Assembly: GCA_902543245.1 (NCBI GenBank)
Contig: CACBXQ010000001.1
Coordinates: forward strand, 62,001 to 126,000
Origin: an uncultured Pelagibacteraceae bacterium
GTDB taxonomy: Bacteria; Pseudomonadota; Alphaproteobacteria; Pelagibacterales; Pelagibacteraceae
Direction: 5' to 3'
Length of the DNA stretch: 64,000 bases
The position numbers and the translations under genes are program-made. Below, in pieces: positions 51,459 to 59,732 of the stretch (position 1 is the first letter of the stretch; the number at the start of each line of letters is the position of its first letter). The notes beneath the pieces are model-generated. The model ran no database searches and was not told the origin of the DNA. It worked only from the letters and a program-made list of their open reading frames with translations.

Positions 51459-52880
51459 ATGAGCAAAAATGAAAAAATTTATTATGAAAACTTCAAAGAT
51501 GCTGTTGAACGTAATAGAAAACAAATTCCAGCGGTTCATAAAAAATTAAAAAATGCTGGCGTAAAATATGTTCTTTCAAGCTGGATTGATCTCCATGGAA
51601 TCCCAAAATCAAAACCTGTTCCAATGAGTGATTTTGAACAATTATGTTTAGGTAAAGGACCTCAATTTGCAGTGCACTCTATCTCTTTTGTTCCAGAGCT
51701 CACGCCTGCTGATTCAGATCAAGTAATGTTACCAGACTTAAACTCTGTATACATTTGCCCCTGGGATAAAACTACCGCAATAATATTTGCTGATCTTTTT
51801 TGGGAAGAAAAACCATACAACGTTTGCCCACGACAAGCATTAAAAAGAGCCATGCAGAAAGCACAGGATTCAGGCTACGTAGGTATGGCTGGTATTGAGC
51901 CAGAATTCATCGCGATGAAGTATGATGAAAATGGCAAGCCTGTTAAAGCAATTGATAATGATCCGGCTAAAGGAATAAGACCTAGAAGGCAAGCTTTTGG
52001 CTATGATGTTGAACATACGTTAGACTCAATGCATTTTTTAAAAGAATTGATGGACATTTTAAATGATCTTGGTTGGATGTTGCATGATGTTGTTGCTGAA
52101 GGTGCCTATTCTCAATTTGAATTAGATTTTCATTACACAAATCTATTGGAGATGGCTGATAGATTAGTTTTCCTCCGAATTCTTTTAAAAGAAATAGCTA
52201 AAAAAAATAATATGTTTGTTACTTTTATGCCAAAACCAACAATAGGTGACTGGAGATCTGGAGCTCACATAAACTTTTCAATGCATGATAAAAGTGGAAA
52301 AAATATTTTTAAGGAAAAAAATAATTGGTCTAAACATTCTATGTATGCCGTTGGAGGATTGATGAAACATGCTGAAGCTTTAACATCTATCACATGTTCA
52401 ACAGTCAATTCGTATAATGGATTAGTGCCAAGAGTTGGAGGATTTGAAGGTGGAACCGTTACTTGGGCGCCAACAAATATTACTTATGGACACAACAACA
52501 GATCTGCACAATTTCGATTACCACAAAATAGATATTGTATTGAAAATAGAGCTGCAGATATGACTATGAATGTTTATTTGGCTCTTGCTATAACAATGGC
52601 AGCAGCTGTTGAAGGTATTGAAAAAAAAATAAATCCAGGTGATCCTACAGATCAAGATTTATATGATATGTCTGAAAGCGAATTTAAAAGACTAGGAATT
52701 AAGAGACTACCAAGAAACTTATTAATGGCATTAGATGCATTTAAAAAAGATAAATTAATTGATGATGTTTTGGGGGCAGTAATGAAAAAATCATTACTTG
52801 CGTATAAAAATGATGAATGGGAAAGATACCATCAAGCAGTTACCGACTGGGAAGTTAAAGAATATTTAAGACTTTATTAA
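51459..52880 (+). CDS. Divergent type III glutamine synthetase-like ligase
   Basis: 473 aa, SD AAGGAG 6 bp before the ATG. Glutamine synthetase fold motifs: GIEPEFIAM (metal Glu), GAYSQFELDFH, GAHINFSMHD, GHNNRSAQFRLP and ENRAADMTMNVYLA. Compared with gmaS at 6392 the HxH motif is HIN (second His replaced by Asn), and the usual DxxANPYL reads DMTMNVYL. The core metal and Arg residues are kept, so it is probably active on a different amine. Relatives ligate glutamate to methylamine, ethanolamine, polyamines or aniline. Context: Rieske oxygenase and cupin upstream, hydrolase 3 bp downstream. Confidence 0.82.
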   Translation: MSKNEKIYYENFKDAVERNRKQIPAVHKKLKNAGVKYVLSSWIDLHGIPKSKPVPMSDFEQLCLGKGPQFAVHSISFVPELTPADSDQVMLPDLNSVYICPWDKTTAIIFADLFWEEKPYNVCPRQALKRAMQKAQDSGYVGMAGIEPEFIAMKYDENGKPVKAIDNDPAKGIRPRRQAFGYDVEHTLDSMHFLKELMDILNDLGWMLHDVVAEGAYSQFELDFHYTNLLEMADRLVFLRILLKEIAKKNNMFVTFMPKPTIGDWRSGAHINFSMHDKSGKNIFKEKNNWSKHSMYAVGGLMKHAEALTSITCSTVNSYNGLVPRVGGFEGGTVTWAPTNITYGHNNRSAQFRLPQNRYCIENRAADMTMNVYLALAITMAAAVEGIEKKINPGDPTDQDLYDMSESEFKRLGIKRLPRNLLMALDAFKKDKLIDDVLGAVMKKSLLAYKNDEWERYHQAVTDWEVKEYLRLY

Positions 52881-52883
52881 TTA

Positions 52884-53894
52884 ATGAAAGATTTTAATAA
52901 GTTTGAATTGGGTAATATCAAACTTTTATCCGGTAAAATCTTAAAGTCAGCAAAATTAGTTTACAAAACATACGGTACACTAAATAAAAAAAAATCAAAT
53001 GTAGTGATACTTCCAACTTTTTACACCGGGACTCATATTAGAAATGAGGGCTTCATTGGAAAAAACAGAGCATTAAATCCTAATAAATATTTTATTATTT
53101 CAATAAATATGTTTGGAAACGGATTATCATCTTCTCCAAGTAATTCAAAAAAAAATCAACAAGGATCAAAATTTCCAACAGTTACACTTTGGGATAATGT
53201 TAATTGTCAGCATAAATTAATTACAGAGAAATTAAAAATTAAAAAAATAGCTCTAGTTACTGGATGGTCGATGGCAGGATGTCAGTCATATCAATGGGCT
53301 GCTCAATACCCTAACATGGTAAAATCAATTTTACCATTTTGTGCATCATCAAAGACCTCAATTCATAATCATGTTTTTTTAGAAGGCGTAAAATCAGCTT
53401 TAACTTCAGATAAAAATTGGAATGGTGGTAATTACAAAAAACAACCAATAGCTGGTTTAAAAGCTTTTGGTCGTGTTTATGCTGGTTGGGCATTTTCACA
53501 AGATTTCTACAGAGAAAAACTTTACAAAAAAATTGGATACAAAGATGTAGAGAGTTTACTTAAAGATTGGGAAAATGATCATGCTAAAAATTGGGATGCA
53601 AATGATTTGCTTCTCAAACTTAAAACATGGCAATTAAACGATATTAGCAAAGGACCAATTTACAAAAGTAATTATGTTAAAGCTCTTAGATCAATTAGAG
53701 CAAAAACAATTTTGATGCCTTGTAATCAAGATCTTTACTTTAGAACTGAGGATAATCTTATAGAACATCAATATATTTCTAGATCAAAGATTAAACCGAT
53801 AGACTCAAGTTTTGGGCATTGTGCTGCAAATCCTGGTAATGATAAAAACTTTCAAGATAAACTTGATAAAAATATCAAGGATTTATTAAATTGA
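52884..53894 (+). CDS. MetX-like alpha/beta hydrolase
   Basis: 336 aa. Homoserine O-acetyltransferase-type fold with nucleophile Ser in VTGWSMAGCQSYQWAAQYP, Asp in MPCNQDLYFRTEDN and His in SSFGHCAANPG. The early block NVVILPTFYTGTHIRNEGFIG differs from true MetX, so hydrolysis of an ester or amide, such as a glutamyl-linked intermediate, is as plausible as acyl transfer. Last gene before the 134-bp gap. Confidence 0.75.
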   Translation: MKDFNKFELGNIKLLSGKILKSAKLVYKTYGTLNKKKSNVVILPTFYTGTHIRNEGFIGKNRALNPNKYFIISINMFGNGLSSSPSNSKKNQQGSKFPTVTLWDNVNCQHKLITEKLKIKKIALVTGWSMAGCQSYQWAAQYPNMVKSILPFCASSKTSIHNHVFLEGVKSALTSDKNWNGGNYKKQPIAGLKAFGRVYAGWAFSQDFYREKLYKKIGYKDVESLLKDWENDHAKNWDANDLLLKLKTWQLNDISKGPIYKSNYVKALRSIRAKTILMPCNQDLYFRTEDNLIEHQYISRSKIKPIDSSFGHCAANPGNDKNFQDKLDKNIKDLLN

Positions 53895-53905
53895 TTTGAT
53901 AAATA

Positions 53906-53934
53906 TTGAAAATATTACAAATTTAAGATATTGT
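53906..53934 (+). promoter_or_regulatory. Possible promoter of the LLM monooxygenase operon
   Basis: TTGAAA and TATTGT separated by exactly 17 bp. Matches are 5/6 for the -35 and 4/6 for the -10. It lies at the start of the 134-bp gap and would give a leader of about 85-90 nt that includes the GC-rich element at 53945-54006. Confidence 0.4.
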
Positions 53935-53944
53935 AGAAATATAA

Positions 53945-54006
53945 AGCGATACATAACTCGTCGTTACATCTTTTACGGAAGTGGGATCAGGTCGACTTTT
54001 TTAAAT
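53945..54006 (+). ncRNA. Candidate structured 5' leader upstream of the LLM monooxygenase gene
   Basis: Within an otherwise A/T gap the stretch AACTCGTCGTTACATC...GGAAGTGGGATCAGGTCGAC is unusually GC-rich and ends in seven Ts. A short hairpin TCGT/ACGG and a long-range GTCG/CGAC pairing can be drawn, but no long stem is evident. I do not recognise a known riboswitch class (it does not look like SAM-II, SAM-V or glycine aptamers). It could be a pseudoknotted aptamer, an attenuator for the preceding genes or a protein-binding site. Confidence 0.35.
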
Positions 54007-54016
54007 TTTAATATTT

Positions 54017-54023
54017 AAAGGAG
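54017..54023 (+). promoter_or_regulatory. Strong Shine-Dalgarno site of the LLM gene
   Basis: AAAGGAG lies 5 bp before ATG 54029, one of the best ribosome-binding sites in the window. It fixes the start and suggests high expression once the leader is passed. Confidence 0.7.
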
Positions 54024-54028
54024 AAAAG

Positions 54029-55198
54029 ATGAAATTTGGATATTTTTGCAACACTACTAATTGGACAAAAAAACCCTACGATAAGCTTCTTGATGAAACA
54101 AAAGAAATTACTGAATACTGTGATCAAAATAACTGGGACTCAATCTGGTATACTGAACATCATTTTAATCATGAGGGAATGGAAGCTTGTACAAACCCGT
54201 TAATGATGGGAGTTGATGCTGCCGCTAGAACAAAAAACATCAGAATAGGACAAGCGTGTAATGTAATTACTTTTCACAATCCTATAAAAATGGCAGAAGA
54301 TATTGCTTTATTAGATCAAATTTCAAAAGGAAGAGTAGAGGTAGGTGTTGGAAGAGGAATTTATGGAAGAGAAGCTATAAATTTAAATGTTGAAGCTGAC
54401 ATGAAAGATCAAGCAAAAAATTTTAGATTATTTTCAGAAACATTAGACATATTAAAAAAAGCATGGTCAGAAGAGTTCTTTAGTCATAAAGGTGAATTTT
54501 ATACTTATCCTGCTCCAGATTATGTATGGCAACATGATATGAGTCCACCTAGCGAAAAATTTATGAATATGGAAAATAATACAATGAAAAAAATTAGTGT
54601 TGTTCCAAAACCATATCAAAGACCCTTCCCACCAATTCATCAAGTTGTTGACGGTATAAGATCTATTGAATGGGCAGCACAACAAGGGATTAATATAATT
54701 ATGTGGATACCAACTGTAAAAGCTTTAAAAATTAAATTTGAAGCATATAAAAATGCAAGGTCAGAAGCTGAAAAAAGAAATGTTCCTATGGGTGAAGGGA
54801 TTAGTCTTGTAAGAGATATGTTTGTTGCAGATACGATGGAAGAAGCTAAAGAAAAAGCAGGTGAGCACATGGTTAATTACATGAGGTGGGTTTGTCACTG
54901 GAGAGGACTTGGAAACCACATGGATCCAGGAGAAGAATTACCACAAACAAAAGGTAAATTAGATTTGTTGAATTATGAATTTTTGCATAAAAGAAACATG
55001 CTTTTTGGAACGCCAGAATATGTAACTGAAAAAATTCATGAGCTTAAATCAGAGTTAAATCTTCAAAATCTTCAAGTATGGTCAAATTTTCCCGGTATCA
55101 AACACGAGGATTGTATGAAGAGTATTAAACTTTTCACTGAAAAGGTAATGCCTAATTTTCAAGATGATTTAAATACTGAAGTTAAAAAAGTTTCGTGA
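54029..55198 (+). CDS. LLM-class (luciferase-like) flavin-dependent monooxygenase
   Basis: 389 aa. Bacterial-luciferase TIM barrel: KFGYFCNTTNW start, WYTEHHFNHEGM with the conserved His, IRIGQACNVITFHNP, DQISKGRVEVGVGRGIYGRE and FGTPEYVTEKIHEL. Such enzymes use reduced flavin and oxygen to open rings or cleave C-N or C-S bonds (RutA on uracil, PyrA-type on pyridine, SsuD on sulfonates). The partner flavin reductase is not in the window. The stop overlaps the GTG start of the TPP enzyme gene, so they are translationally coupled. Confidence 0.9.
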   Translation: MKFGYFCNTTNWTKKPYDKLLDETKEITEYCDQNNWDSIWYTEHHFNHEGMEACTNPLMMGVDAAARTKNIRIGQACNVITFHNPIKMAEDIALLDQISKGRVEVGVGRGIYGREAINLNVEADMKDQAKNFRLFSETLDILKKAWSEEFFSHKGEFYTYPAPDYVWQHDMSPPSEKFMNMENNTMKKISVVPKPYQRPFPPIHQVVDGIRSIEWAAQQGINIIMWIPTVKALKIKFEAYKNARSEAEKRNVPMGEGISLVRDMFVADTMEEAKEKAGEHMVNYMRWVCHWRGLGNHMDPGEELPQTKGKLDLLNYEFLHKRNMLFGTPEYVTEKIHELKSELNLQNLQVWSNFPGIKHEDCMKSIKLFTEKVMPNFQDDLNTEVKKVS

Positions 55199-56895
55199 TT
55201 CAAAAAAAAAGGCTCCTCACTGGAGGGCAAGCTGCAGTAAAATCTTTAAAAAAAGAAAAAGTAAAACATGTTTTTGGGTTAATTGGTTCTGCAACCATGG
55301 AAATGTTTGATGCCTTGTACCATGAAAAAAAAATAAAGTTTATAGGAGTAAGAGATGAAAGAACTGGTACTCATATGGCAGACGGATACGCAAGAGCCTC
55401 TAATCAGCCAGGAGTAATATTAGCAGGACAGAATGGTCCAGGCGCAACAAATCTTGTAACAGGTATTGCACAGGCAAAAGCTGCATTTTCACCAGTTATC
55501 TCTATAGCAGGTTCATATTCAACAAAAGATAAAATGGAAGATGCATTTCAGGGACTTGACCAACAATCACTATTTAATCCAATTACTAAAAAAACCTGGA
55601 CTGTAAAAAATACAAAGCTTATTCCTAAAGTATTTAGTGATGCTTTTAGATTGTCAATGTCACCTAGAAGAGGCCCTGTATGCATTAATTTACCAAGAAA
55701 TATTTTAGCAACTTCTGAAAAATTTAGAATAAATGAAATAGAAAAATCTTATGAAGAAAATATTAATCTTAAATCAAATAACAAATTATTAAAAAAGGTA
55801 GTAAATTTAATAAATGGATCAAAAAAAGTAGTAATTATTGTTGGTGCTGGAATTAAATACAATTCTAAATTTAAAAAAGTTACTCGATTAGCTGAATATT
55901 TAAATGTACCTATCGTTACTGCCGCAGGTCATGGTGATGCTGTACCATTTGATCATAAATTACATGCAGGACAAATGGGTCCTAGAGGTAATCCTGTTGC
56001 TTCCAAATTAGTAAAAGAAGCAGATATAATAATTGCACTTGGAACAAGACTTGGTTTTAATTCAACTTTTTATTCTTATGAAAATATAAATAAAAAAGCA
56101 AAAATCATTCAAGTAGAATTAGAAAAGAAAATGATCGGAAGATACTTTCCAGTTAAAATAGGTATATATGCCGATGCAGCGACATTTGCTGATCAATTAT
56201 ACAATGAAATTAAAAAAACAAAATTAACTACTAATTTAAAAGAGTGGACAACTATATATCTTAACGAAAGAAAAAATTTTTTAATCGATAGAGATAAAAT
56301 AAAATTTAAAAACTACCCAATACAACCAAAGGGCTTATTTAAACAACTCAGACAAGTTCTACCAAAAAATTCTGCAATTACATTAGATGCTGGAACACTT
56401 TGTTTGCAAGCAACTGATGCACTAGAATACTACAACCCACCTTCTCTTTTCACGCCATTAGATTTTGGATTGGTAGGGTTTTCTTTTGCGTGTGGATTAG
56501 GTGTAAAAGTAGCTAAACCAAATAAAAAAGTGATTAGTTTAATGGGTGATGGCGGATTTGGAATGACAATATCAGAACTTAGCACTGCAGTCGAATACGG
56601 AATTAATACTATTACAATTGTAATGAATAATAAAAGTTGGGGAGCGGAAAAAGCATATCAAAAAGATTTTTTTGGAAAAAGATATCTTGGAGCTGATATC
56701 TCTAGTCCACCTTTTGATAAAGTTGCAGAACTTTATGGAGCTAAAGGTTTTAAAGTAACTAAAACTTCTGAGATTAATCAAGCTGTTAAAGCAGCTTTGA
56801 AGATCAACAAACCAGTAGTGATAGATGTTGATGTGGACCCGAAAGCATTATACAGTTTTAGAAGAGATAGTTTCAAACATAGAATTAAAAAATGA
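55195..56895 (+). CDS. Thiamine-diphosphate enzyme, acetolactate synthase/Xsc-like
   Basis: 566 aa from a GTG start inside the LLM stop region. N-terminal pyrimidine-binding domain with VFGLIGSATMEMFDAL and the activating Glu in RDERTGTHMADGYARAS, then AGQNGPGATNLVTGIA. The central domain has VVIIVGAGIKYNSKF. The C-terminal TPP motif reads MGDGGFGMTISEL...MNNKSWGAEK. N- and C-terminal stretches (GLIGSA, RRDSFKHR) recall sulfoacetaldehyde acetyltransferase more than biosynthetic IlvB, and no IlvN or Pta gene follows. It may carboligate or cleave a 2-keto acid or aldehyde from this pathway. Confidence 0.82.
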   Translation: MIQKKRLLTGGQAAVKSLKKEKVKHVFGLIGSATMEMFDALYHEKKIKFIGVRDERTGTHMADGYARASNQPGVILAGQNGPGATNLVTGIAQAKAAFSPVISIAGSYSTKDKMEDAFQGLDQQSLFNPITKKTWTVKNTKLIPKVFSDAFRLSMSPRRGPVCINLPRNILATSEKFRINEIEKSYEENINLKSNNKLLKKVVNLINGSKKVVIIVGAGIKYNSKFKKVTRLAEYLNVPIVTAAGHGDAVPFDHKLHAGQMGPRGNPVASKLVKEADIIIALGTRLGFNSTFYSYENINKKAKIIQVELEKKMIGRYFPVKIGIYADAATFADQLYNEIKKTKLTTNLKEWTTIYLNERKNFLIDRDKIKFKNYPIQPKGLFKQLRQVLPKNSAITLDAGTLCLQATDALEYYNPPSLFTPLDFGLVGFSFACGLGVKVAKPNKKVISLMGDGGFGMTISELSTAVEYGINTITIVMNNKSWGAEKAYQKDFFGKRYLGADISSPPFDKVAELYGAKGFKVTKTSEINQAVKAALKINKPVVIDVDVDPKALYSFRRDSFKHRIKK

Positions 56896-57479
56896 AATTA
56901 GAATTAAGAAAATTTAATAAATTTGTAGATAAAACATTTATTGAAGGTGGAAAAGAGGCAAAAGAACCGGTTCTCTTAGTTTCTGTTGCGGCTGTTTTTA
57001 AAAACCCTTGGCACAACCAAGGTTTTGTGGAAGATTTAAAACCTGTAATTTTAGATTTAGCACCAAAACTTGGAGATATATTAGTTCCTGAATTGATAAA
57101 AGAAATAGGATCGCCAGAAAAAATTTTGGCTTACGGAAAAGCTGGAGTAGTTGGTTTAGATGGAGAAATTGAACATGCTTCAGCTTTTATTCATACACTA
57201 AGATTTGGAAATAAATTTAGAGATGCCGTAGGTGGTACATCATATTTAAGTTTTACAAATACAAGATCTCCTGCTGGCTCTAAAATATCTATACCTATGA
57301 TGCATAAAACAGATTCAGGGCTTCGACCATATTATTTGACTCACGAGTTTACAATTCATGATGCACCATTTGATAATGAAATAGTAATAGCCATAGGTGG
57401 ATCAACGAGTGGAAGAGCTCATGCCCGTACTGGTGATAGGTACCAAGATATGAAGGAAATGGGAATTGAACCTAAATAA
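56892..57479 (+). CDS. AA_synth (DUF1185) family protein
   Basis: 195 aa, full length for the family. Diagnostic stretches are LLVSVAAVFKNPWHNQGFVEDL, YGKAGVVGLDGEIEHASAFIHTLRFGN and IHDAPFDNEIVIAIGG, ending GRAHARTGDRYQDMKE. The family name amino acid synthesis protein is historical; biochemical function is not established. It overlaps the TPP gene by 4 bp. Such genes often sit beside LLM monooxygenases and hydrolases, as here. Confidence 0.87.
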   Translation: MKLELRKFNKFVDKTFIEGGKEAKEPVLLVSVAAVFKNPWHNQGFVEDLKPVILDLAPKLGDILVPELIKEIGSPEKILAYGKAGVVGLDGEIEHASAFIHTLRFGNKFRDAVGGTSYLSFTNTRSPAGSKISIPMMHKTDSGLRPYYLTHEFTIHDAPFDNEIVIAIGGSTSGRAHARTGDRYQDMKEMGIEPK

Positions 57480-57484
57480 AATAA

Positions 57485-58258
57485 ATGATCAGTGCTACAG
57501 ACACTAAAAATACTTTTTACATATTAAACAAAAAAGAAAAAACTCCAATTATATTTATACATGGTGTTGGTTTGAACCATACAATTTGGATTCCACAAAT
57601 AAATTTTTTTGATAATACTGTAGTTACGTATGATATTCTTGGACATGGAAAAACTCCATTAGTAAAAAATAACTTAAGTTTTAATGATTTTTCTATTCAA
57701 TTATTAAACTTAATAGATGAATTAGATATTGATAAAATTCATCTTGTTGGCTTTTCTATTGGGTCATTGATAGCAAGAGATTTTGCTGCTAAATATAATT
57801 CAAGGCTTAAAAGTTTAACATTGTTGTGTTCAATTTTTAATAGATCAGCAGAGCAACAAAGAATAGTTAATGATAGATTTGAATTATCAAAAAAAAATGG
57901 ATCTTTATCAAAACAGGCTCTTAAGAGATGGTTTACCGATGAATATCTGGAAAAATATCCTGATACATATCATAAAATTATATCAATTTTGAAATCTAAT
58001 AATATGCAAAATTTCCTAAAAGTTTATGAGTTATTTGTAAAACATAAAGATGAGGAAATTTTTGATAATATAAAAGTAAATACCCTAATTATGACGGGCG
58101 AAAATGATATTGGCTCAACTCCAGAAATGTCTAAAAATTTAAGTAAGCATATTGCAAATTCTCAAGTTAAAATCGTTCCTAAAGGAAAACATCTATGTAG
58201 TATTGAGTGTTCAGATGATGTAAATAACGCTATTAAAGATTTTATAAAAAATGAGTAA
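57485..58258 (+). CDS. Alpha/beta hydrolase, RutD/enol-lactonase-like
   Basis: 257 aa. Oxyanion region IFIHGVGLNHTIWIPQINFF, nucleophile elbow LVGFSIGSLIARDFAAKYN, Asp in MTGENDIGSTPEMS and His in VPKGKHLCSIECSDD. It resembles 3-oxoadipate enol-lactonase and RutD, which hydrolyse ring-opened lactones or carbamates. It follows the AA_synth gene by 5 bp and overlaps the aldehyde dehydrogenase gene by 8 bp. Confidence 0.87.
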   Translation: MISATDTKNTFYILNKKEKTPIIFIHGVGLNHTIWIPQINFFDNTVVTYDILGHGKTPLVKNNLSFNDFSIQLLNLIDELDIDKIHLVGFSIGSLIARDFAAKYNSRLKSLTLLCSIFNRSAEQQRIVNDRFELSKKNGSLSKQALKRWFTDEYLEKYPDTYHKIISILKSNNMQNFLKVYELFVKHKDEEIFDNIKVNTLIMTGENDIGSTPEMSKNLSKHIANSQVKIVPKGKHLCSIECSDDVNNAIKDFIKNE

Positions 58259-59732
58259 ATTAAAACAATACAAAATGTTTATTGGTGGAAACTGGGTTGA
58301 TTCTGAAACCAAAAAAATATTTGAAACTTTAAATCCAGAAAATAACAAACCATGGGCTTTGGTTCCTGAAGCAAGTTCAAAAGATGTTGATAATGCAGTC
58401 AAAGCTGCTCATAAAGCTTTTGAGGGAGAATGGCCAAAACTTTTACCTAGGGAGAGAGCAAAATTTCTAAGAGCAATTGGTCAAAAGTTAAGAGACAATG
58501 CTGAATTATTAGGCAAAGTAGAAACTATAGATACAGGTAAACTTTTTAGAGAAACAAATAAACAAGCAAATTACATTGCCGAATATTATGATTATTATGC
58601 TGGTCTAGCTGATAAGGTTGAGGGTACAGTTTTACCAATTGATAAACCAAATGTTCAAGCGGTAACTACTAGGATACCTATTGGAGTAATAGCAGCTATT
58701 GTGCCTTGGAATTCACAAATGTTTCTCACAGCAACTAAACTTGCTCCAGCATTAGCTATGGGCAATACTGTTGTTATCAAATCCTCTGAACTTGCACCAG
58801 CAGTCATGTTTGAATTTGCAAAATTAATTGAAGAAACAGGAATTCCTAAAGGAGTTGTTAATGTGATAACTGGTTTTGGCAATCCTTGTGGTAAAGCACT
58901 GACTGCACATAATTTAGTGGAAAAAGTTGCATTTACTGGTGGTCCAGAAACAGCAAGACATATAATTAGAAATTCTGCTGAAAATTTATCTGAAGTAAGT
59001 TTAGAACTTGGTGGAAAAAGTCCAGTTGCAGTTTTTGATGACGCTCATCAAGAAAATGCAATCAATGGTATTACTGCTGGTATTTTTGGAGCTAGCGGAC
59101 AAAGTTGTATTGCAGGATCTAGATTATATTTACAAAAAGGAATTTATAATGAGTTCTTAGAAAAGTTAATTAATAGAGCAAATAAAATTAAAATTGGTAC
59201 CCCAATGGATCCTGACACTGAAATGGGTCCTTTAAGTAATTTCAAACAATTAGAAGTTATTGAAAAAAATATTAAACTTACAAAAGAACAAGGTGGTACT
59301 ATAAAATGTGGTGGAGAAAGACACCCATTTTCAAATGAAGGTTATTACTTTCCACCTACTATTATAGAATGTGAAAACCATAATTTACCAACGGCAGAAA
59401 ATGAATTATTTGGACCTGTATTATCTGTAATGAAATTTGATACTGAAGATGAAGTAATTAAAAAAATGAATGATAATCAATATGGATTATCATCTGGTGT
59501 CTATACTAGTGATTTTTCCAGAGGATTAAGAGTTTCAAAAGCAATAAGAGCAGGAATCACATTTGTAAATACATATAGATTAATTTCACCCTCTGCACCT
59601 TTTGGAGGAATAAAAGATAGTGGTTATGGTAAAGAGGCAGGCATAGACTCTATAAAAGATTACACAAGGGTAAAAACAACTTGGTATTATACTTCTGACG
59701 AACCAACTCTTGATCCTTTTTCAATTAGATAG
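58251..59732 (+). CDS. Aldehyde dehydrogenase of the LLM operon
   Basis: 493 aa, complete. Catalytic Glu in VSLELGGKSPVAVFDD and Cys in GASGQSCIAGSRLYL; cofactor region IVPWNSQMFLTATKLAPAL. It is a different subgroup from the two 477-aa paralogues at 17899 and 31475, closer to hydroxymuconic or betaine-type enzymes. It should oxidise the aldehyde released after ring opening and hydrolysis. Its stop overlaps the GTG start of the transporter gene. Confidence 0.9.
   Translation: MSKLKQYKMFIGGNWVDSETKKIFETLNPENNKPWALVPEASSKDVDNAVKAAHKAFEGEWPKLLPRERAKFLRAIGQKLRDNAELLGKVETIDTGKLFRETNKQANYIAEYYDYYAGLADKVEGTVLPIDKPNVQAVTTRIPIGVIAAIVPWNSQMFLTATKLAPALAMGNTVVIKSSELAPAVMFEFAKLIEETGIPKGVVNVITGFGNPCGKALTAHNLVEKVAFTGGPETARHIIRNSAENLSEVSLELGGKSPVAVFDDAHQENAINGITAGIFGASGQSCIAGSRLYLQKGIYNEFLEKLINRANKIKIGTPMDPDTEMGPLSNFKQLEVIEKNIKLTKEQGGTIKCGGERHPFSNEGYYFPPTIIECENHNLPTAENELFGPVLSVMKFDTEDEVIKKMNDNQYGLSSGVYTSDFSRGLRVSKAIRAGITFVNTYRLISPSAPFGGIKDSGYGKEAGIDSIKDYTRVKTTWYYTSDEPTLDPFSIR

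Noticed and set aside
52884-53894. Assignment as MetX homoserine O-acetyltransferase
   Set aside because: Fold and Ser-Asp-His are similar, but the substrate-binding block differs and there is no methionine gene nearby; left as MetX-like hydrolase.
55195-56895. Assignment as biosynthetic acetolactate synthase IlvB
   Set aside because: No IlvN subunit follows and the ends look more like Xsc; pathway context is catabolic.
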